Assembly (NCBI GenBank): GCA_025965755.1
Contig: JAOPWI010000116.1
Coordinates: 1-8,131 of the forward strand
Direction: 5' to 3'
DNA from: Frankiales bacterium
GTDB lineage: Bacteria > Actinomycetota > Actinomycetes > Mycobacteriales > SCTD01
Length of the DNA: 8,131 nucleotides
Every line of letters starts with the position of its first letter. Positions within the stretch are counted from its first letter, which is position 1. The notes under the pieces are model-generated. The model made no database searches. It worked only from the letters and a program-made list of their open reading frames with translations, and was not told where the DNA came from. Below are positions 5,388 through 8,131 of the stretch, piece by piece. The position numbers were made by a program, and so were the translations under genes.

Positions 5388-6338
5388 TCACTCGCGCACC
5401 ACCTGGCCCGGGTCCAGATCGTCGCGCAGCCCCTTGTACGAGGGGTGCCGCAGCCGGCCCTCCCGCGTCCACGCCGTGAGCTCGATCTCGGCCACGAGCA
5501 CCGGCTCGACCCAGACGGCGTGCCGGGCGTGCTCGCGCGGCACCTCCGCCGCGAAGGGGCTGCCGGCCCGGCGCAGCGGCGCCAGCAGGGCGCCGAGGCG
5601 GGCCAGCTCGGCCTGCGTGAAGCCGGTGCCGACGTGGCCGGCGAAGACCAGCCCGTCCGGCGACTGCACGCCGAGCAGCAGCGAGCCGATGCGCCCGGAG
5701 CGGCCGCCCTCGCCGGGCTTCCAGCCGCCCACGACGGCGCTCTGCCGCTTCAGGTGCTTGATCTTGCGCCAGGAGTCGCTGCGCCGGCCCGGCTGGTACA
5801 GGCTGTCCCGGCGCTTGGCGACCACGCCCTCGAGCCCCTGCGCCCTGGTGACCTGCACGACCGCCGCGCCGTCCCCGCGAAACGACGGCGACAGCTGGAA
5901 GGACTGCCCGGTGAGGGGCAGCTGCTCCAGCCGGGCCCGGCGGGCGTCGTAGGGCTGGTCGAGCAGCGACCCGGTGTCGTGCAGCAGGTCGAAGGCCACG
6001 AACGTCACCGGCGTGGCCCGGACCAGCGCCGGATCGGGCCCGCGCACGTGCATGCGCGACTGCAGCAGCCCGAAGTCGGAGCGGCCCCTGCCGTCGAGCG
6101 CGACGACCTCGCCGTCGAGCAGCGCCGGACCGTCCAGGGCGGTGGCCAGCCCGCGCAGCTCGGGATAGGCGCCGGTCACCTCGTTGCCGTTGCGGCTGGT
6201 CAGCCGCACCGTTCCCCCCTCGACCGCGGCGAGCACCCGCACGCCGTCCCACTTCACCTCGTACGCCCACGCGTCGTCGTCGGTCGGCAGCGCACCGGCC
6301 GTCGCCAGCATCGGCGCGAGGTGGCGGGGCAGGGTCAC
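5388..6338 (-). CDS. ATP-dependent DNA ligase (LigD/LigC-type)
   Basis: An ATP-dependent DNA ligase of about 316 residues with only the nucleotidyltransferase and OB-fold domains, as in the LigD ligase domain or LigC. It seals nicks through a ligase-AMP intermediate. Motif I is YEVKWDGVRV with adenylated lysine K29, followed by TSRNGNEVTGAYPEL (about 47-61), LLDGEVV with E77, FVAFDLL (IIIa), LEGVVAKR (IV, about 169-176) and WRKIKHLK (V, about 190-197). The OB fold follows from about residue 198 (VVGGWKPGEGG). I start at GTG 6338 because AGGTGG lies 5 nt upstream; GTG 6347 would add three residues but has a poor site. The gene sits between the PHP gene (about 30 bp upstream) and the polymerase gene (46 bp downstream). 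A 6-bp GC stem (5373-5387) lies in the latter gap without a T-run. No Ku gene is in the window. Confidence 0.94.
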   Translation of the reverse strand: MTLPRHLAPMLATAGALPTDDDAWAYEVKWDGVRVLAAVEGGTVRLTSRNGNEVTGAYPELRGLATALDGPALLDGEVVALDGRGRSDFGLLQSRMHVRGPDPALVRATPVTFVAFDLLHDTGSLLDQPYDARRARLEQLPLTGQSFQLSPSFRGDGAAVVQVTRAQGLEGVVAKRRDSLYQPGRRSDSWRKIKHLKRQSAVVGGWKPGEGGRSGRIGSLLLGVQSPDGLVFAGHVGTGFTQAELARLGALLAPLRRAGSPFAAEVPREHARHAVWVEPVLVAEIELTAWTREGRLRHPSYKGLRDDLDPGQVVRE

Positions 6339-6366
6339 GCGGTCCACCTACCCCGTGACTCGAGGG

Positions 6367-7746
6367 CTACGGCTCCAGGAAGAAGGGCGCGGTGTAGGCG
6401 ATCGCGTTGCCGTACGGCTGGTAGGACGCCGGAGCCCGCCGGTCGCACGGCTGCGCCGGATCGGACAGCCGCAGCACGACCCAGCGGCCGGACCCGGCGT
6501 CGACCGGTGCCGTGAACGAGATCAGCGACCCGTCGCCCGGGACGGTGAACGCCTCGCTGTGCACGACCGTCGGCAGCGGCGTGCCGGTCATGAGGACCTG
6601 CACCTGCAGCGCCGTGCCGGCCCAGGCCGGGCCGCGGTCGACGTCGAGCAGGAAGCGCACCGGCCCCGTGCGGTGGCGCAGCGTCGAGCCCATCTGCGTG
6701 CCGTTGGCCGAGGCGCCGACGCGCAGCCCGCGCAGCCGCGTGGCGAACACCCGGCGCGACTGCATCGCCTCGCGGACGCCGGCCCGGGTGAGCTGCCGGA
6801 CGTACAGGCCGGTGCGGCCCTTGCCGTCCGGATAGCCCCAGTCGGTCCCGTGCTCGTCGGAGACGCCGAGCAGGCCGACCCGCCAGCCGGCGTCCAGGCA
6901 CTGCGTCAGCGGGGACACCCGCCCGGCGTCGGTGCCCTCGAACAGGTAGTCCTCGCCGCGGTTGAAGATCTCCATGCTGACCATGCGATCGCGCAGCGCG
7001 GCGTCGTAGGCAAAGGAGCTGAACCGCCCCGGCTCGCGACCGGGGTGGTTGAAGCCGGACAGGCCGTCCCGGCCGCCGCCGAGCACCGGCGTGGCCGGGT
7101 CGCGGCCGAGCCAGGCGTAGAACAGCTCCATGCCCCGGTCGGTCGTGGGCAGGTCGCGCACGACGCCCTCGACCACCGGGTCCAGGACCGGCCCGAGACC
7201 GGGCACGCCGCGCAGGAACTGCGCGAGCCCCTCGCCGGTGCCCAGCCCGGCGGTCAGCGCGGGGTCGGTCCAGGTCTGGGAGAACCAGACGTTCAGATGG
7301 CCCAGGGTCGGGCTCGACCACTCGAAGCCGCGGATCGCGGTGAACTCGTGCGGCGCGTCGGCGGCGTCGGCGAGCGCCCGGGTGGCCGCCCAGCGCTGCT
7401 CGTCCAGGCCCTCCAGCCCACCGCAGCCCCCGGGGCTGCAGGCCGAGCCCAGCTCCCCGAACGCCTTGCCGACGGTCGCGTGGTCGGTCAGCGCGGCGAC
7501 ATCCACGCCCGCGGCCCGCATGGAGGCGAAGGCGAGCGCCGGGTCGCCGTCGCCGTCGCTGTAGAGCGTGTGGTTGTGCCAGTCCACATGCACCAGGCGG
7601 GTGCCGGGGAACAGCCGGCTCTCGCGGCTCGTGTCGAACTCGCCACCCGGGCCGAGGGGAGCGGCCAGCGCACCGCGCCCGCCGGCGAGCAGCACGGCGC
7701 CGGACGCCGCGCCGGCCTTGATCAGGGTCCTCCGGGACACGGTCAT
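6367..7746 (-). CDS. Tat-exported PHP-domain metallohydrolase (CehA/McbA-like)
   Basis: A 459-residue metal-dependent hydrolase with a PHP domain. The N-terminus MTVSRRTLIKAGAASG is a twin-arginine signal (RR at 5-6), with a hydrophobic stretch and a likely ALA-A cleavage near residues 26-29, so the enzyme should fold in the cytoplasm and be exported. Predicted metal ligands run in PHP order: H57 and H59 (DWHNHTLYSD), D64, D88-H89 (LTDHA), E142 (RGFEW), H150, H234 (NHPGRE), E259 and D297/H299 (SDEHG). Residues after about 340 form a beta-rich C-terminal domain. C103 and C108 could form a disulfide. The substrate is unknown; PHP enzymes usually cleave phosphoester or related bonds. I prefer ATG 7746 because it places the Tat motif at the terminus, though no good ribosome site precedes it. 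GTG 7827 has GGAGG close by and would add 27 residues. It is first in the run leading to ligase and polymerase. Confidence 0.88.
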   Translation of the reverse strand: MTVSRRTLIKAGAASGAVLLAGGRGALAAPLGPGGEFDTSRESRLFPGTRLVHVDWHNHTLYSDGDGDPALAFASMRAAGVDVAALTDHATVGKAFGELGSACSPGGCGGLEGLDEQRWAATRALADAADAPHEFTAIRGFEWSSPTLGHLNVWFSQTWTDPALTAGLGTGEGLAQFLRGVPGLGPVLDPVVEGVVRDLPTTDRGMELFYAWLGRDPATPVLGGGRDGLSGFNHPGREPGRFSSFAYDAALRDRMVSMEIFNRGEDYLFEGTDAGRVSPLTQCLDAGWRVGLLGVSDEHGTDWGYPDGKGRTGLYVRQLTRAGVREAMQSRRVFATRLRGLRVGASANGTQMGSTLRHRTGPVRFLLDVDRGPAWAGTALQVQVLMTGTPLPTVVHSEAFTVPGDGSLISFTAPVDAGSGRWVVLRLSDPAQPCDRRAPASYQPYGNAIAYTAPFFLEP

Positions 7747-7833
7747 AGGCGCATGGTGCCCGATGACGGTGAACGCCGGGTGGCTCCGCGGTGCCCGGAA
7801 GGCCCCGAACGTCCGCGTGTCGGCCACCTGCCT

Positions 7834-7860
7834 CCCCGCCCGCGGCCACCTCGGGCGGGG
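7834..7860. promoter_or_regulatory. perfect 9-bp inverted repeat between divergent PHP and GDPD genes
   Basis: CCCCGCCCG at 7834-7842 and CGGGCGGGG at 7852-7860 are exact reverse complements around a 9-nt spacer. The right arm ends 11 bp before the GDPD GTG and includes its only G-rich ribosome-binding candidate. The left arm abuts the GGAGG preceding the alternative PHP start at 7827. It could be an operator or an mRNA hairpin masking the ribosome site. No T-run follows it on either strand. Confidence 0.5.
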
Positions 7861-7871
7861 ACGCTGTCGGT

Positions 7872-8131
7872 GTGCGCCTGTACGCCCACCGCGGCTCGTC
7901 CGGCACCACCTCCTCCGAGAGCACGCTCGTCGAGAACACGCTCCCCGCCGTCACCGGCTGCCTCGCCGACGGCGCCGACGGGATCGAGGTCGACCTGCGG
8001 CTGTCCGCGGACGGCGTCCTCGTCGTCTGCCACGACCCCGACCTGCGGCGCCTCACCGGCACCGCCCTTCCCGTCGCCACCACCCGCTGGGACGACCTGC
8101 GCAGCACTGCGCTCGCGGCCCGCGTCCCGCT
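7872..8131 (+). CDS. glycerophosphodiester phosphodiesterase, N-terminal part (runs off window)
   Basis: The first 86 codons of a GDPD-family enzyme, which hydrolyses glycerophosphodiesters to glycerol-3-phosphate and an alcohol. It starts MRLYAHRGSS, and shows the family signature: catalytic H6-R7, E21-N22-T23, then GADGIEVDLRLSADG with E39 and D41 as metal ligands, and H54 in VVCHDPDL as catalytic acid/base. There is no signal peptide, so it is probably cytoplasmic. GTG 7872 begins the protein right at the conserved barrel strand; a GGGGA lies 10 nt upstream. The loop between HRG and ENT is longer than usual because of an imperfect 15-bp duplication. The C-terminus lies beyond the window. 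It is divergent from the PHP hydrolase gene. Confidence 0.93.
   Translation, partial: MRLYAHRGSSGTTSSESTLVENTLPAVTGCLADGADGIEVDLRLSADGVLVVCHDPDLRRLTGTALPVATTRWDDLRSTALAARVP
7917..7946 (+). repeat. imperfect 15-bp tandem duplication inside GDPD
   Basis: Units at 7917-7931 and 7932-7946 match at 12 of 15 bases and code ESTLV followed by ENTLP. The second copy is the conserved ENT motif of the enzyme, so the first looks like a recent in-frame duplication of it. Confidence 0.6.

Noticed and set aside
4355..5479. Long plus-strand frames opposite the polymerase and ligase genes
   Set aside because: They are antisense shadows of genes with full catalytic motifs and show compositional bias only.
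6335..8107. 590-codon minus-strand frame across PHP and GDPD genes
   Set aside because: It runs out of frame with the PHP gene and antisense to GDPD. Its product is arginine-rich and low in complexity, while the other frames show real catalytic motifs.

Overview
The window is very GC-rich, with dense genes, GTG starts and mostly G/C third codon positions. It looks like ordinary chromosomal DNA from a high-GC actinobacterium (Actinomycetota). I see no rRNA, tRNA, CRISPR array, insertion sequence or phage gene. It holds ten protein genes or gene fragments, packed tightly; the longest non-coding stretch is about 150-200 bp.

Left block (1-2486): a DEAD-box RNA helicase on the minus strand runs off the left edge in a tandem RSEGG tail. 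It is divergent from a ferritin-like (MiaE_2-type) protein on the plus strand. Two opposed actinobacterial -10 hexamers lie 5 bp apart between them (1532-1548), and the helicase appears to have a structured 5' leader of about 150 nt. For both genes the best-placed Shine-Dalgarno points to an in-frame CTG codon. A 75-residue DUF3107 protein converges on the ferritin-like gene.

Middle block (2487-3792): a minus-strand operon of a DUF6158-type small protein, a small acidic protein with an internal 13-residue repeat, and a TetR-family regulator, followed by DUF3107 with its own likely promoter. The first two genes overlap by 4 bp (ATGA).

Right block (3793-8131): a HAD-family phosphatase (plus) whose end overlaps the end of a minus-strand operon. 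Read 5' to 3', that operon is a Tat-exported PHP-domain metallohydrolase, an ATP-dependent DNA ligase and a LigD-type primase-polymerase. The last two are the split halves of a non-homologous end-joining repair system; no Ku gene and no LigD 3'-phosphoesterase domain lie in the window. At the right edge, divergent from the PHP gene, is the start of a glycerophosphodiester phosphodiesterase. A perfect 9-bp inverted repeat lies between those two genes.

I do not see a clearly new multi-gene system. The most interesting points are the CTG start candidates with the divergent promoter and leader, the helicase tail repeat, the acidic repeat protein, and the split NHEJ pair behind a secreted PHP hydrolase gene.
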